From NCBI GenBank assembly GCA_016705695.1, contig JADJLA010000018.1, forward strand, positions 248,001 to 312,000: a stretch of 64,000 bases of DNA, read 5' to 3'. Position numbers and translations under genes: made by a program. A model generated the notes under the pieces. That model saw nothing but the letters and a program-made list of their open reading frames with translations, did not search any database and was not told where the DNA came from. Positions 15,899 to 24,222 of this stretch are shown piece after piece (position 1 is the stretch's first letter; each line of letters starts with the position of its first letter). This stretch comes from Sphingobacteriaceae bacterium. GTDB taxonomy: Bacteria; Bacteroidota; Bacteroidia; B-17B0; Aurantibacillaceae.

Positions 15899-16078
15899 AT
15901 GTTCAATAAAGAATTAGACCCCGAAGATTTTTACTTAAGCCCCGAGGGCTACATAATTTTTACTGAAAAATACCACCTTAAACGTGGCCATTGCTGTAAA
16001 AGTGGGTGTAAGCACTGTCCTTATGGCTATAATAAAAAAACAGGAGGGTTTGATAAGCCCAAAGAAAAGAATAGTTAA
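15899..16078 (+). CDS. DUF5522-like cysteine-rich small protein
   Basis: A 59-codon gene. The product begins MFNKELDPEDFYLSPEGYI and contains a tight cysteine motif, RGHCCKSGCKHCPYGY, with four Cys (32, 33, 37, 40) and two His nearby, probably a small metal or Fe-S site. This matches the Bacteroidota family DUF5522, whose function is unknown. A perfect TATCTTTG box sits 4 bp ahead of its ATG, which supports it being real and separately transcribed. It is divergent from the porin-murI operon and 80 bp before hutU. Confidence 0.85.
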   Translation: MFNKELDPEDFYLSPEGYIIFTEKYHLKRGHCCKSGCKHCPYGYNKKTGGFDKPKEKNS

Positions 16079-16158
16079 ATGGATGCAGCTAATAATTTTA
16101 TTGATTTTAATGACGTTTAGCTCAACATTTCATGTAAATTTACTCTCATTATTTTTAT

Positions 16159-18189
16159 ATGGGCACTCAGCAAGAATTTACACGTGAACAATTTCAGAAA
16201 CTTATTTTAAGAGGGATCCCGGACATCTTACCGGAGTCTAAACCTTACGAAAACAATATCAATCACGCCCCTAAACGCAAGGCAATTTTAAATACTGAAG
16301 AAAAAAAACTGGCAATAAAGAACGCCTTACGTTATTTTGATCCAATACACCATAACGTTTTAGCAAAGGAGTTTTTAAACGAACTGGAAACGTATGGTAG
16401 AATTTACATGTATCGTTTTCGCCCCGATTACAAAATTTATGCGCGGCCGATCAACGACTATCCTCACCAAAGCACACAAGCGGCTGCAATTATGCACATG
16501 TTGAGTAATAATTTAGACTACGCTGTTGCACAACATCCACACGAATTAATTACTTATGGAGGAAATGGTGCTGTGTTTCAAAACTGGGCGCAGTATTTAT
16601 TAACGATCCAATACCTGGCCTTAATGACCGATGAACAAACTTTGGTTTTATATAGTGGCCACCCCATGGGATTATTTCCTTCGCACAAAGATGCGCCGCG
16701 CGTTGTTGTAACAAACGGAATGATGATCCCAAATTATAGCAAGCCCGATGATTGGGAAAAATTTAATGCGCTTGGCGTAACCCAATACGGACAAATGACA
16801 GCGGGGAGTTTTATGTATATTGGTCCGCAAGGAATTGTACACGGAACAACCATTACGGTAATGAATGCCGCACGCAAAAAATTTCCGACTGAGCAAGAAC
16901 GGAGGGGAAAATTATTTGTAACGTGTGGACTTGGTGGAATGAGTGGCGCGCAACCAAAGGCTGCAAAAATCGCAGGATTAGTTTCTATCACCGCAGAGAT
17001 AAATCCAAAAGCCGTAAAAACCCGCCATACTCAAGGCTGGGTAGATGAGGTTCACACAGATTTGGATAAATTAATGATAGCAGTAAAAAACTCCCAAAAT
17101 AAAAAAGAAGCAAGATCTTATGCTTACGAAGGGAATGTAGTTGATCTGTGGGAAAAATTAGTTAAAGAAAACATAAACATTGATATTGGAACCGATCAAA
17201 CATCGTTGCACAACCCTTGGGCCGGAGGATATTATCCCGTTGGTTTTTCATTGGAAGAAAGCAATAAAATGATGGCCGATGAGCCAAAGAAATTCAAAGA
17301 GGAAGTTCAGAAAACACTGGTGCGCCATATTAATGCAGTAAATGCGCACGCGGCAAAAGGCATGTACTTTTTCGATTATGGAAATGCATTCTTGTTAGAA
17401 GTGTCTCGGGCTGGCGGAAATGTTTTTAAAACAGGAAGTAAAGAGGATTTTAAATACAATTCGTACGTACAAGATATTTTAGGCCCCATGTGTTTTGATT
17501 ATGGTTTTGGACCGTTTCGTTGGGTGTGTACTTCTGCAAAACAGGAAGACCTTGCATGCACTGATAAATTAGCGGAAGAAGTTTTAACTCAAATGCACAA
17601 AACTGCACCTTCGGAAATTAAACAGCAGCTGCACGATAATTTAGTTTGGATCCAAGATGCGCAACAAAATAATTTAGTGGTAGGATCACAGGCACGTATT
17701 TTATATGCCGATAGCGAAGCGCGAATAAAAATTGCACTGGCAATAAATAAATCCATTAAAGAAGGAAAAATTTCGGCGCCTGTAGTTTTAGGAAGAGATC
17801 ATCATGATGTAAGTGGAACCGATTCGCCTTATCGCGAAACATCAAACATTTATGATGGAAGTAAATTCACGGCCGACATGGCTGTACAAAATTTTGTTGG
17901 TGATGCGTTTCGTGGTGCTACATGGATAAGTTTACATAATGGTGGTGGCGTTGGTTGGGGAGAAGTGATCAATGGTGGTTTTGGTTTGGTATTAGATGGA
18001 AGCGAAGATGCCGAGAGAAGATTAAAGCAAATGTTGTTTTGGGATGTAAATAACGGAATTGCTCGCCGCAGCTGGGCGCGTAATAAAGAAGCGCAATTTG
18101 CAATAAAACGCGAAATGGATCGCACGCCAAATTTAAAAGTTACTTGGGCAAATGAAGTGAGTGAGGATATATTGAAAGACTTGTTTTGA
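16159..18189 (+). CDS. hutU: Urocanate hydratase
   Basis: Second step of histidine degradation: NAD+-dependent hydration of urocanate to imidazolonepropionate. The 676-residue protein has the urocanase landmarks ITYGGNGAVFQNWAQY, YSGHPMGLFPS, the NAD-binding GLGGMSGAQPKAA near residue 255, and GRDHHDVSG and SLHNGGGVGWGEVINGG toward the C-terminus. It is about 110 residues longer than the roughly 557-residue proteobacterial form, as in other Bacteroidota. The remaining hut genes are not in this window. Confidence 0.95.
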   Translation: MGTQQEFTREQFQKLILRGIPDILPESKPYENNINHAPKRKAILNTEEKKLAIKNALRYFDPIHHNVLAKEFLNELETYGRIYMYRFRPDYKIYARPINDYPHQSTQAAAIMHMLSNNLDYAVAQHPHELITYGGNGAVFQNWAQYLLTIQYLALMTDEQTLVLYSGHPMGLFPSHKDAPRVVVTNGMMIPNYSKPDDWEKFNALGVTQYGQMTAGSFMYIGPQGIVHGTTITVMNAARKKFPTEQERRGKLFVTCGLGGMSGAQPKAAKIAGLVSITAEINPKAVKTRHTQGWVDEVHTDLDKLMIAVKNSQNKKEARSYAYEGNVVDLWEKLVKENINIDIGTDQTSLHNPWAGGYYPVGFSLEESNKMMADEPKKFKEEVQKTLVRHINAVNAHAAKGMYFFDYGNAFLLEVSRAGGNVFKTGSKEDFKYNSYVQDILGPMCFDYGFGPFRWVCTSAKQEDLACTDKLAEEVLTQMHKTAPSEIKQQLHDNLVWIQDAQQNNLVVGSQARILYADSEARIKIALAINKSIKEGKISAPVVLGRDHHDVSGTDSPYRETSNIYDGSKFTADMAVQNFVGDAFRGATWISLHNGGGVGWGEVINGGFGLVLDGSEDAERRLKQMLFWDVNNGIARRSWARNKEAQFAIKREMDRTPNLKVTWANEVSEDILKDLF

Positions 18190-18202
18190 GAATAAAAAAG
18201 TG

Positions 18203-18210
18203 TAAATTTG
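18203..18210 (+). promoter_or_regulatory. -7 promoter box TAAATTTG before the small secreted protein
   Basis: Perfect TAnnTTTG just after hutU and 21 bp before ATG 18232. It implies that the small gene has its own promoter and that the in-frame start at 18208 is not used. Confidence 0.6.
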
Positions 18211-18231
18211 AGTAAACCTAAAAATAAACTT

Positions 18232-18510
18232 ATGAAATTGAAAACATTATTTACGGCAGCTTTTTTGTTAGTAACAACTATTGCGAGCGCATTTACTATT
18301 AGCTACTACAACAAAGATTCAAAAAAGTATGAAATGGAAGTTAAATCTAATGGATCAACTCAAAAGGTTGAATTTTCTGCTTCAACAAGCGGTGCTGCAT
18401 CTATTCAAACTAGCGCATCAGAAGTTGAAATAAAAACATCATGCGGCTGGGTAAAAGTAAAAAATGGCGCAAAGATCACTATAAAGGATGGTTGTATCAA
18501 GATCGAATAA
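18232..18510 (+). CDS. Small secreted beta-rich protein, unknown function
   Basis: A 92-residue product from ATG 18232, with a signal peptide (MKLKTLFTAAFLLVTTIASA) and a short mature region rich in Ser, Thr, Lys and Val with two Cys-containing strands (IKTSCGWVKVKNG and IKDGCIKIE) that could form a disulfide. No family recognised. It has its own TAAATTTG promoter and is closed by a terminator at 18527-18560, so it is monocistronic. Confidence 0.65.
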   Translation: MKLKTLFTAAFLLVTTIASAFTISYYNKDSKKYEMEVKSNGSTQKVEFSASTSGAASIQTSASEVEIKTSCGWVKVKNGAKITIKDGCIKIE

Positions 18511-18526
18511 TTTTAAAGTATTACAT

Positions 18527-18560
18527 AAAAAAGGGCCCTGTATAAAACGGGGCTTTTTTA
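18527..18560 (+). terminator. Terminator after the small secreted protein
   Basis: Hairpin AAAAAAGGGCCC/GGGGCTTTTTT (two bulged bases) ending in six T. Confidence 0.75.
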
Positions 18561-18780
18561 TTTAATATGATCAATAGTGTGCGAAAAGCATCTTTGTAGC
18601 AAAACGTCTACAATACCAGAAATTCTTGTCGTCATAGGACAAAACGAGCAGTTTGCCGAACTGATGCGTATCGAAGTCTAAAAGACAATAGCATTACTGA
18701 TCATTCTCCTTAAATGTGTTATTATTGTGATAATGTCAATTGATCTTTTGTATCACAAAAATTGCAAACCCTGATCTAAT

Positions 18781-19587
18781 ATGAAAAGTAAAAATGTTTT
18801 TAATGGCATCAATTATTATTTCAACGATCTGAAAAAGCATAACGCACTTGTTCTAATTCATGGAAACTCTCTTGATTCTACCATATTCACAAAACAATTT
18901 GAGGGGTTAAAAAACATCCCTTTAGTGGCAATTGATCTGCCAGGACATGGTTTAAGTAACAGAGCGAACAACTTTGAGAGCGCTTACTGCTTACCCGGTT
19001 ATATTGATGCAGTAAAGTCAATCATAGATCATCTTGAACTTGATAACATTATTTTGGCGGGACATTCGTTAGGCGGACATGTTGCCATAGAAGCTGCGAA
19101 TGAAATGAATAGTGTACAAGGAATGATGATCTTTGGAACACCACCCATTGGTATGCCTCCGCAAATGGACAAGATGTTTGATCCAAATCCGGCCATGGGG
19201 AATTTATTTTCACCTGAGATCTCAGAAGAAAACGCGAAACTACTTGCAAAAGAGTTTGTGTATAACTCTAAGGAATTGGAAAGTAAATACGCAACAATGA
19301 TAAGCGCAACTGATGGAAATGCGCGCGAAAATCTGGGGGCCTCTATTGGAAAGGGACAATTCAAAAATGAAATAGAAATTGTTGCTAAAAGTAAAATGCC
19401 AATAGCTGTAATAAATGGCGATAAAGATGCGTTTGTAAATAAAAAATATATAAATGAATTGACCATTGGTAATTTATGGAATGGCCAAAAGATCTGGATA
19501 AAAGATGCCGGACACATCCCTCAAGAAGAAAAGCCGCAAGAGTTCAACAGCATCGTTATGAAATTTTATGATCATGTTTTTACTTAA
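18781..19587 (+). CDS. Alpha/beta-fold hydrolase
   Basis: The 268 residues have the complete alpha/beta hydrolase triad: Ser96 in the nucleophile elbow GHSLGG, Asp in INGDKDAFV near residue 218, and His in DAGHIPQEEKP near 240; the oxyanion-loop motif LVLIHGNSLDS is near 25. No signal peptide, so cytoplasmic. Substrate unknown. Its TAA stop overlaps the ATG of the PAS-LuxR regulator (TAATG), which implies coupled translation and a shared role. Confidence 0.88.
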   Translation: MKSKNVFNGINYYFNDLKKHNALVLIHGNSLDSTIFTKQFEGLKNIPLVAIDLPGHGLSNRANNFESAYCLPGYIDAVKSIIDHLELDNIILAGHSLGGHVAIEAANEMNSVQGMMIFGTPPIGMPPQMDKMFDPNPAMGNLFSPEISEENAKLLAKEFVYNSKELESKYATMISATDGNARENLGASIGKGQFKNEIEIVAKSKMPIAVINGDKDAFVNKKYINELTIGNLWNGQKIWIKDAGHIPQEEKPQEFNSIVMKFYDHVFT

Positions 19588-20324
19588 TGGCTGAAAGAAA
19601 ACGCGATATTAGAACCTATTTTAATTCTCTGGAACAAAAACTTGCCAAGCGAGAAGTTGTTTCACGATCCATAGAGGACATTGTTAATTTCCCCTCAACA
19701 TTTGGACAGTGCATGTACGTGATGAATTTCAAAACGAAATCTTTAACCTTTCAAAAAGGTGTAAAAGAAATGTTAGGATATGATGAGCATGAATTCACAT
19801 TTGATCTAGTAACCAATTATTTCCATCCAGATGATGAAGACATTTTAACGAGATTGATAAAGGCCACCTTGGTATTTGCTTCAGAACACGATGTAAGCAG
19901 AGAGGTGGCGTTTTTCTTAACTTACAGAGTAAGGCATAAAAATGGGAAGTACGTAAAGGTGATGAGGCAATCAACAACATTTGATCTAGATGAAGAAGGG
20001 AAGATCATTAGTAATCTTTCAATTTTATCAGACATCTCATTTTTAAACACATCAGACAAAGTAGAATGGAAATTTGACGCGCCAGGACTCGACAGCGAGA
20101 AGTTCAAAAAATATGTAACAAAAGAGTACAAGGGATTTTTTTCCGATCGCGAAAGCGAGATTATTCAAGGTTTGGCAAAAGGAAGATCGAGCAAAGAACT
20201 TGCAAAGCAATTCAATTTAAGCAAGCATACCGTAGACACTCATCGAAGAAAGATCTTGCATAAATCCAGATGCAAAAATACTGTAGAGCTGATCAATTTT
20301 TGTAAGCACAACGGACTTATGTAG
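19587..20324 (+). CDS. PAS-domain LuxR-family transcriptional regulator
   Basis: The 245 residues form a PAS_3-like sensor (about 30-150: MNFKTKSLTFQKGVKEMLGY, NYFHPDDED, YRVRHKNGKYV) and a C-terminal LuxR/FixJ helix-turn-helix (about 183-240: FSDRESEIIQGLAKGRSSKE, then LSKHTVDTHRRKIL). It lacks a receiver domain, so it probably senses a small ligand or redox state directly. Its start overlaps the hydrolase stop by one base, suggesting that the hydrolase makes or removes the PAS ligand. A perfect 18-bp inverted repeat at 20365-20382 downstream is a candidate operator. Confidence 0.88.
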   Translation: MAERKRDIRTYFNSLEQKLAKREVVSRSIEDIVNFPSTFGQCMYVMNFKTKSLTFQKGVKEMLGYDEHEFTFDLVTNYFHPDDEDILTRLIKATLVFASEHDVSREVAFFLTYRVRHKNGKYVKVMRQSTTFDLDEEGKIISNLSILSDISFLNTSDKVEWKFDAPGLDSEKFKKYVTKEYKGFFSDRESEIIQGLAKGRSSKELAKQFNLSKHTVDTHRRKILHKSRCKNTVELINFCKHNGLM

Positions 20325-20364
20325 GCAGTCAGACTGATTGCTGACAGGGCCATTTGGCGCTATT

Positions 20365-20382
20365 ATACTCATTAGTGAGTAT
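20365..20382. promoter_or_regulatory. 18-bp palindrome, candidate LuxR operator
   Basis: ATACTCA-TTAG-TGAGTAT: perfect 7-bp arms around a 4-base centre, placed between the LuxR-type regulator and the SiaC-like gene, 43 bp before the latter's ATG. Confidence 0.5.
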
Positions 20383-20424
20383 TGCATAAAACAGATAATT
20401 AATGGTTATTTGTTGCAAAGCATT

Positions 20425-20805
20425 ATGGATAATTTAGTTATAGCTAGCACCAAAAAAACGCCGGGCATTACATTTATAAGTAATGGTAACTTAAGCATTA
20501 AAGGATCTTCCTTTGCTGAAGACGCGATTAGCTTTTATCAGCCGGCGCTTCATTGGATAGAGGAATTCGCAAAAACATCACCAAAGGAAATAAGCCTAAC
20601 CGTAGAACTCGAGTATATTAATACATCAAGCACAACAATTGTTCTTAAGATCTTAAAAAAACTGAAAGAAAAAAGTGAGGGAAACTATAAGCTTAACCTT
20701 GTATGGAAATACGACCCAGACGACGAGGACTCGTTTGAACTTGGAGACATGATCCAAAAGATAATCAAGCATCCTGTGCTTATGGTTTCAGTAAAAAAAG
20801 ATTAA
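20425..20805 (+). CDS. SiaC-like (DUF1987) regulatory phosphoprotein
   Basis: From ATG 20425 the protein has 126 residues and fits SiaC/DUF1987 over its whole length: GNLSIKGSSFAEDAISFYQP near residues 22-41, a central VELEYINTSST and a C-terminal WKYDPDDEDSFELGDMI. In Pseudomonas, SiaC is switched by threonine phosphorylation and controls a diguanylate cyclase and biofilm formation. Kinase/phosphatase partners are not adjacent here. A longer in-frame ATG (20338) would run through a palindrome and is unlikely. Its neighbour upstream is a PAS-LuxR regulator. Confidence 0.82.
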   Translation: MDNLVIASTKKTPGITFISNGNLSIKGSSFAEDAISFYQPALHWIEEFAKTSPKEISLTVELEYINTSSTTIVLKILKKLKEKSEGNYKLNLVWKYDPDDEDSFELGDMIQKIIKHPVLMVSVKKD

Positions 20806-20814
20806 GCTTTCCTT

Positions 20815-20919
20815 CTAGCGTTGCGTAATAAATTTTTGCGCTAACAGCCTGTGCTCTTCCACGAGTTCAATAAAATACGCTCCGCCCTCTAGTTCTGAGA
20901 CCCATAAATTTTCAGTAAG
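20815..20919 (-). pseudogene. Degraded T9SS C-terminal sorting tail
   Basis: The minus strand reads 34 codons ending in a stop: LTENLWVSELEGGAYFIE followed by LVEEHRLLAQKFITQR. This is the pattern of the end of a T9SS type A sorting domain (L-x-x-G-x-Y-F-I ... KFI). Two stop codons immediately precede it and no start exists, so it is the leftover 3' end of a lost secreted-protein gene. Confidence 0.6.
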
Positions 20920-21021
20920 TCACTACGAAAAAAGGCAACAAATATTATTACAGACTTTTGTCATACAACCCCGCTTAGCGTGAAAATACCATCGCACTCT
21001 TCGTGTCATAAAGAAGCGGTG

Positions 21022-21702
21022 TTAATGCGAGGATTTAAAATAATTTTTAATAATATCACCAAGTTCTTCCTCCGAAAGTTCTTTACAGTCTTTAGTTGAA
21101 GGCAAAATATCAGAATCTTTTAATTGCGACTCAGTAATAATTTCAACCTCATAAGTGGTTTGCCCGTCTTTATCAAAAGCATCTTGTTTCATAATGAGTT
21201 TTGATGTAAATTCTTTTTGAGGATAAAACAAACGATATGGCAACTCTCCTCCGCACGCAGTAATGTTTTTAGAGATCTGATATTTTTCCGTAGCATAAAT
21301 AACGTACCGCGATGTCTCTTCGTTTATTCTGCCAAAACTACACACCTCTTTGTTTATAGTTTGAGTACTGTCTTTTGCTATAATAACTTTTCCCAACCAG
21401 CTAGCTTTTTTAAGCTCTCCTTTTACACAGTATTTTTTACCGTCAATAACGCAAAGTTTAATATAAGTTCTTTTTTTGCAATCAATTATCTGACCGATTT
21501 CTGCAAAAGGCAATGAGAAATCAATTCGAATGATGTCGCCTTTAATATATACATTGAAGCCTTGAGGATATTTTATTGACCCATATTCGGAATGATAATC
21601 CACGGCGTATGTAATTGTTCCTTCAAAAGGTTTTGGCTTGGGCTTAAAAGAAACCCCAAAAAATAAAAGTAACGCCAGGCTTACTGATCCAATTTTTTTC
21701 AT
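21022..21702 (-). CDS. Secreted protein of unknown function, possibly DUF4412-like
   Basis: A 226-residue protein with an N-terminal signal (KKIGSVSLALLLFFGVSF) and a beta-rich mature part opening with FEGTITYAVDYHSEYG, a pattern seen in Bacteroidota periplasmic DUF4412/GLPGLI-type proteins, including the motif of residues IKGDIIRIDF. Four or more Cys are spread through the mature region. The assignment to a family is tentative. It sits alone next to a remnant T9SS tail, with a one-mismatch -7 box (TATCTTTA) 7 bp before the start. Confidence 0.6.
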   Translation of the reverse strand: MKKIGSVSLALLLFFGVSFKPKPKPFEGTITYAVDYHSEYGSIKYPQGFNVYIKGDIIRIDFSLPFAEIGQIIDCKKRTYIKLCVIDGKKYCVKGELKKASWLGKVIIAKDSTQTINKEVCSFGRINEETSRYVIYATEKYQISKNITACGGELPYRLFYPQKEFTSKLIMKQDAFDKDGQTTYEVEIITESQLKDSDILPSTKDCKELSEEELGDIIKNYFKSSH

Positions 21703-21828
21703 ACAATAAAGATAAGCTTTTTAGTGGCAGAAATCACAATGCCCTGTCGCGCCACAAAGCCGAATTTAATTTACTTTGAGTGCTAGTAATAAATGCTGTG
21801 ACTTTTCACCTCTTTGGCTTTCCTTAAG

Positions 21829-23832
21829 CTATTGCAAGACATTAAATGTGACCCACGCAGACACATACGCCAGCACCGTTAAATATACAAACTGAATGGT
21901 TGGCCACTTCCAACTTTTAGTTTCGCGCTTTACAACCGCAATGGTGCTCATACACTGCATAGCAAACACATAAAAAACAACTAAGCTAAAGCAAACGGCG
22001 GTGGTGTATTTTAAATTTCCGTTCTCGTCTTTTTCTGCCATCAACTTTTCTTGGATCCCTTTTTCATTTTCATTAGCACCATAAATAGTACTCATGGTTC
22101 CTACAAAAACTTCGCGTGCGGCAAATGATGTTATGAGGGCAATGCCAATTTTCCAATCGTAACCAAGCGGACGAATAACCGGCTCAATGGCTTTTCCTAA
22201 TACGCCAATATAAGAAGCTTCTAATTTTTTGGAGGCAATAAAGTCAGTATGATAGTTTGGATCAGCTTCAGCAACATGCACATATTCAGCATTCGTATAT
22301 TTTTGTTCTATCTCTTCCATAGCATTTCCAGGACCGTAATTACTCAAAAACCATAAAATAATAGAAATAGAAAGAATAACTTTTCCGGCGTCAAACACAA
22401 ACACTTTTATTTTATTAATAACTCCTAGCGCCACATTTTTTAAAAGTGGAACACGATACACCGGCATTTCCATCATAAAAAAAGAAGCTTCTTTTGTTTT
22501 TAGTAATTTTTGCATCACAAAAGCGGTGATCAGCGTAAACGCAAAACCAAGTACATACAGTCCAAACAAAACAATTCCTTTAAAATTTAAAAAACCTAAA
22601 ACTATAGTGGAAGGAAACATCATTGAGATCAACAGCGTATAAACCGGTAAGCGCGCCGAGCAACTTACCATTGGCAAAACAAAGATAGTGATCAAGCGTT
22701 CTTTAAAATTACTGATAGAACGAGTGGACATGATAGAAGGAACCGCACAGGCTGTTGCGCTAATTACAGGAATAACTGATCTTCCGTTCAAACCAAACTT
22801 GCGCATTATTTTGTCCATTATAAAACTCGCACGCGCCATGTATCCCGAATCTTCCAGCAAAGCAATGAACAAGAACAAAAATGTTATTTGCGGAACAAAC
22901 ATCAATACGCCGCTTATTCCCGCAATAACACCGTCGCTAACAAGATCATTAAGAATTCCTGCTGGCAAATTGGTTTTAATGAGCGATGACAAGCTAATGA
23001 ATGCATCTTCTATCCACCCCATTGGATATTCAGCCACATAAAAAATAAATTGAAAGATAACAAATATCAATGCCATAAAAACCAAATAACCTAAAACAGG
23101 ATGCGTTACTATGCGATCAATTTTTGTACTTCGCTCTTTTAATTTTAATTGCTCGGGCGATTTAACGCAAAGCCCGAAAATATATTTAATATTCTTGTGG
23201 CGATAGATCTTATCATTTTCTTCCCATTTTTGTAATTCAATCTGGTTAGAATTTTCAAACTGCGAATTCACCATTTGAGCGTAATCAATCGTTGAAGTAA
23301 CATCAAAAAATTTATTTCTCGATACTTCCGCATTCACTATCGCCTCTTTTATTTTTTCTGTTCCTTCTTTTGTTCGCGAATCAATAGCAACCACATTTAC
23401 TCCTAGAAGATCTTTTAATTTATCAATATCAATGTTTATGTTTTGATAAATGGCTTCATCTATCATATTCAACACAACCACCGTTCTCATTCCAAGATCC
23501 AATGCTTGAGTTGCCAATAATAAATTACGTTGTAAGTTGGTTGAATCTAAAACCACAATTACAACATCCGGCTTTTCTTTTTGAGATAGAAGATCTTTTA
23601 CGGCAACTTCTTCGTCGGTTGATTTGGCAAACAAACTATAAGTTCCCGGAAGATCAATTAAGTTGACCGAATTATTTTTGTACTTAAAACTTCCTTGAAG
23701 TTTATCTACAGTTACACCACTATAGTTTCCGGTTTTTTGATTGAGTCCCGTGAGTGCATTAAATAGTGTAGATTTTCCGGCGTTCGGATTTCCTAATAAA
23801 ACTACTTTCAGATCTTTTTTTGATGAGCTCAA
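21829..23832 (-). CDS. feoB: Ferrous iron transporter FeoB
   Basis: Inner-membrane Fe(II) uptake protein. The 667 residues start with a cytoplasmic G domain (G1 GNPNAGKST near 14, switch NYSGVTVDK, G3 DLPGT, G4 NMID near 122), then a helical region and a polytopic membrane domain with two GATE-like parts (TACAVPSIMSTRS near 360; AAREVFVGTMS near 570). It is shorter than the E. coli protein (773), within the family range. It follows feoA after 2 bp. Confidence 0.95.
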   Translation of the reverse strand: MSSSKKDLKVVLLGNPNAGKSTLFNALTGLNQKTGNYSGVTVDKLQGSFKYKNNSVNLIDLPGTYSLFAKSTDEEVAVKDLLSQKEKPDVVIVVLDSTNLQRNLLLATQALDLGMRTVVVLNMIDEAIYQNINIDIDKLKDLLGVNVVAIDSRTKEGTEKIKEAIVNAEVSRNKFFDVTSTIDYAQMVNSQFENSNQIELQKWEENDKIYRHKNIKYIFGLCVKSPEQLKLKERSTKIDRIVTHPVLGYLVFMALIFVIFQFIFYVAEYPMGWIEDAFISLSSLIKTNLPAGILNDLVSDGVIAGISGVLMFVPQITFLFLFIALLEDSGYMARASFIMDKIMRKFGLNGRSVIPVISATACAVPSIMSTRSISNFKERLITIFVLPMVSCSARLPVYTLLISMMFPSTIVLGFLNFKGIVLFGLYVLGFAFTLITAFVMQKLLKTKEASFFMMEMPVYRVPLLKNVALGVINKIKVFVFDAGKVILSISIILWFLSNYGPGNAMEEIEQKYTNAEYVHVAEADPNYHTDFIASKKLEASYIGVLGKAIEPVIRPLGYDWKIGIALITSFAAREVFVGTMSTIYGANENEKGIQEKLMAEKDENGNLKYTTAVCFSLVVFYVFAMQCMSTIAVVKRETKSWKWPTIQFVYLTVLAYVSAWVTFNVLQ

Positions 23833-23834
23833 AA

Positions 23835-24065
23835 TTAATTCAACCTTTCCACCACAATATTCATGGCTTCGTTTTGGCGCAGGCTAAGTTCGTAACCCGA
23901 AACGTAAATAGCAAACGGACAACCTAACGGCGCAATTTTTGTTATGTATAATTCCTCACCCGGAAAACATCCCATTTCAATGAGTTTTGTTTTCATGGCA
24001 TTATCGGCAATACTTTTAATGATCGCGTGCTCGCCTGGTTTTAGCTCTGATAATAAGGTGTGCAT
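23835..24065 (-). CDS. feoA: Ferrous iron transport protein FeoA
   Basis: A 76-residue SH3-like domain protein needed for FeoB function: LSELKPGEHAIIKSI at the start, LIEMGCFPGEELYITKIAPLG (in parts) in the middle and GYELSLRQNEAMNIVVE at the end. The ATG at 24065 matches the usual FeoA start; a TTG extension to 24089 overlaps a GATCTTTG -7-like box. feoB begins 2 bp downstream, so the two are coupled. Confidence 0.9.
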   Translation of the reverse strand: MHTLLSELKPGEHAIIKSIADNAMKTKLIEMGCFPGEELYITKIAPLGCPFAIYVSGYELSLRQNEAMNIVVERLN

Positions 24066-24210
24066 AATGTACTCTACAAAGATCGCCAAACTACAAGCCT
24101 TATTAAATACCCTAATAATGGTATAATGAAGTTGGGTTATGAACCTTAAGTTGTTGATTTAACGTTTTTTATGGCAATATGGTGTAGGTAAAAGCGTTGT
24201 TAAAATTGAC

Positions 24211-24218
24211 TATATTTG
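24211..24218 (+). promoter_or_regulatory. -7 promoter box TATATTTG of dxs
   Basis: Perfect TAnnTTTG with 4 bp to the ATG at 24223; predicts a leaderless dxs mRNA. Confidence 0.65.
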
Positions 24219-24222
24219 TGTA

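Noticed and set aside
22688..23041. Plus-strand 117-residue ORF
   Set aside because: It is antisense to the FeoB membrane domain and shows no independent features.
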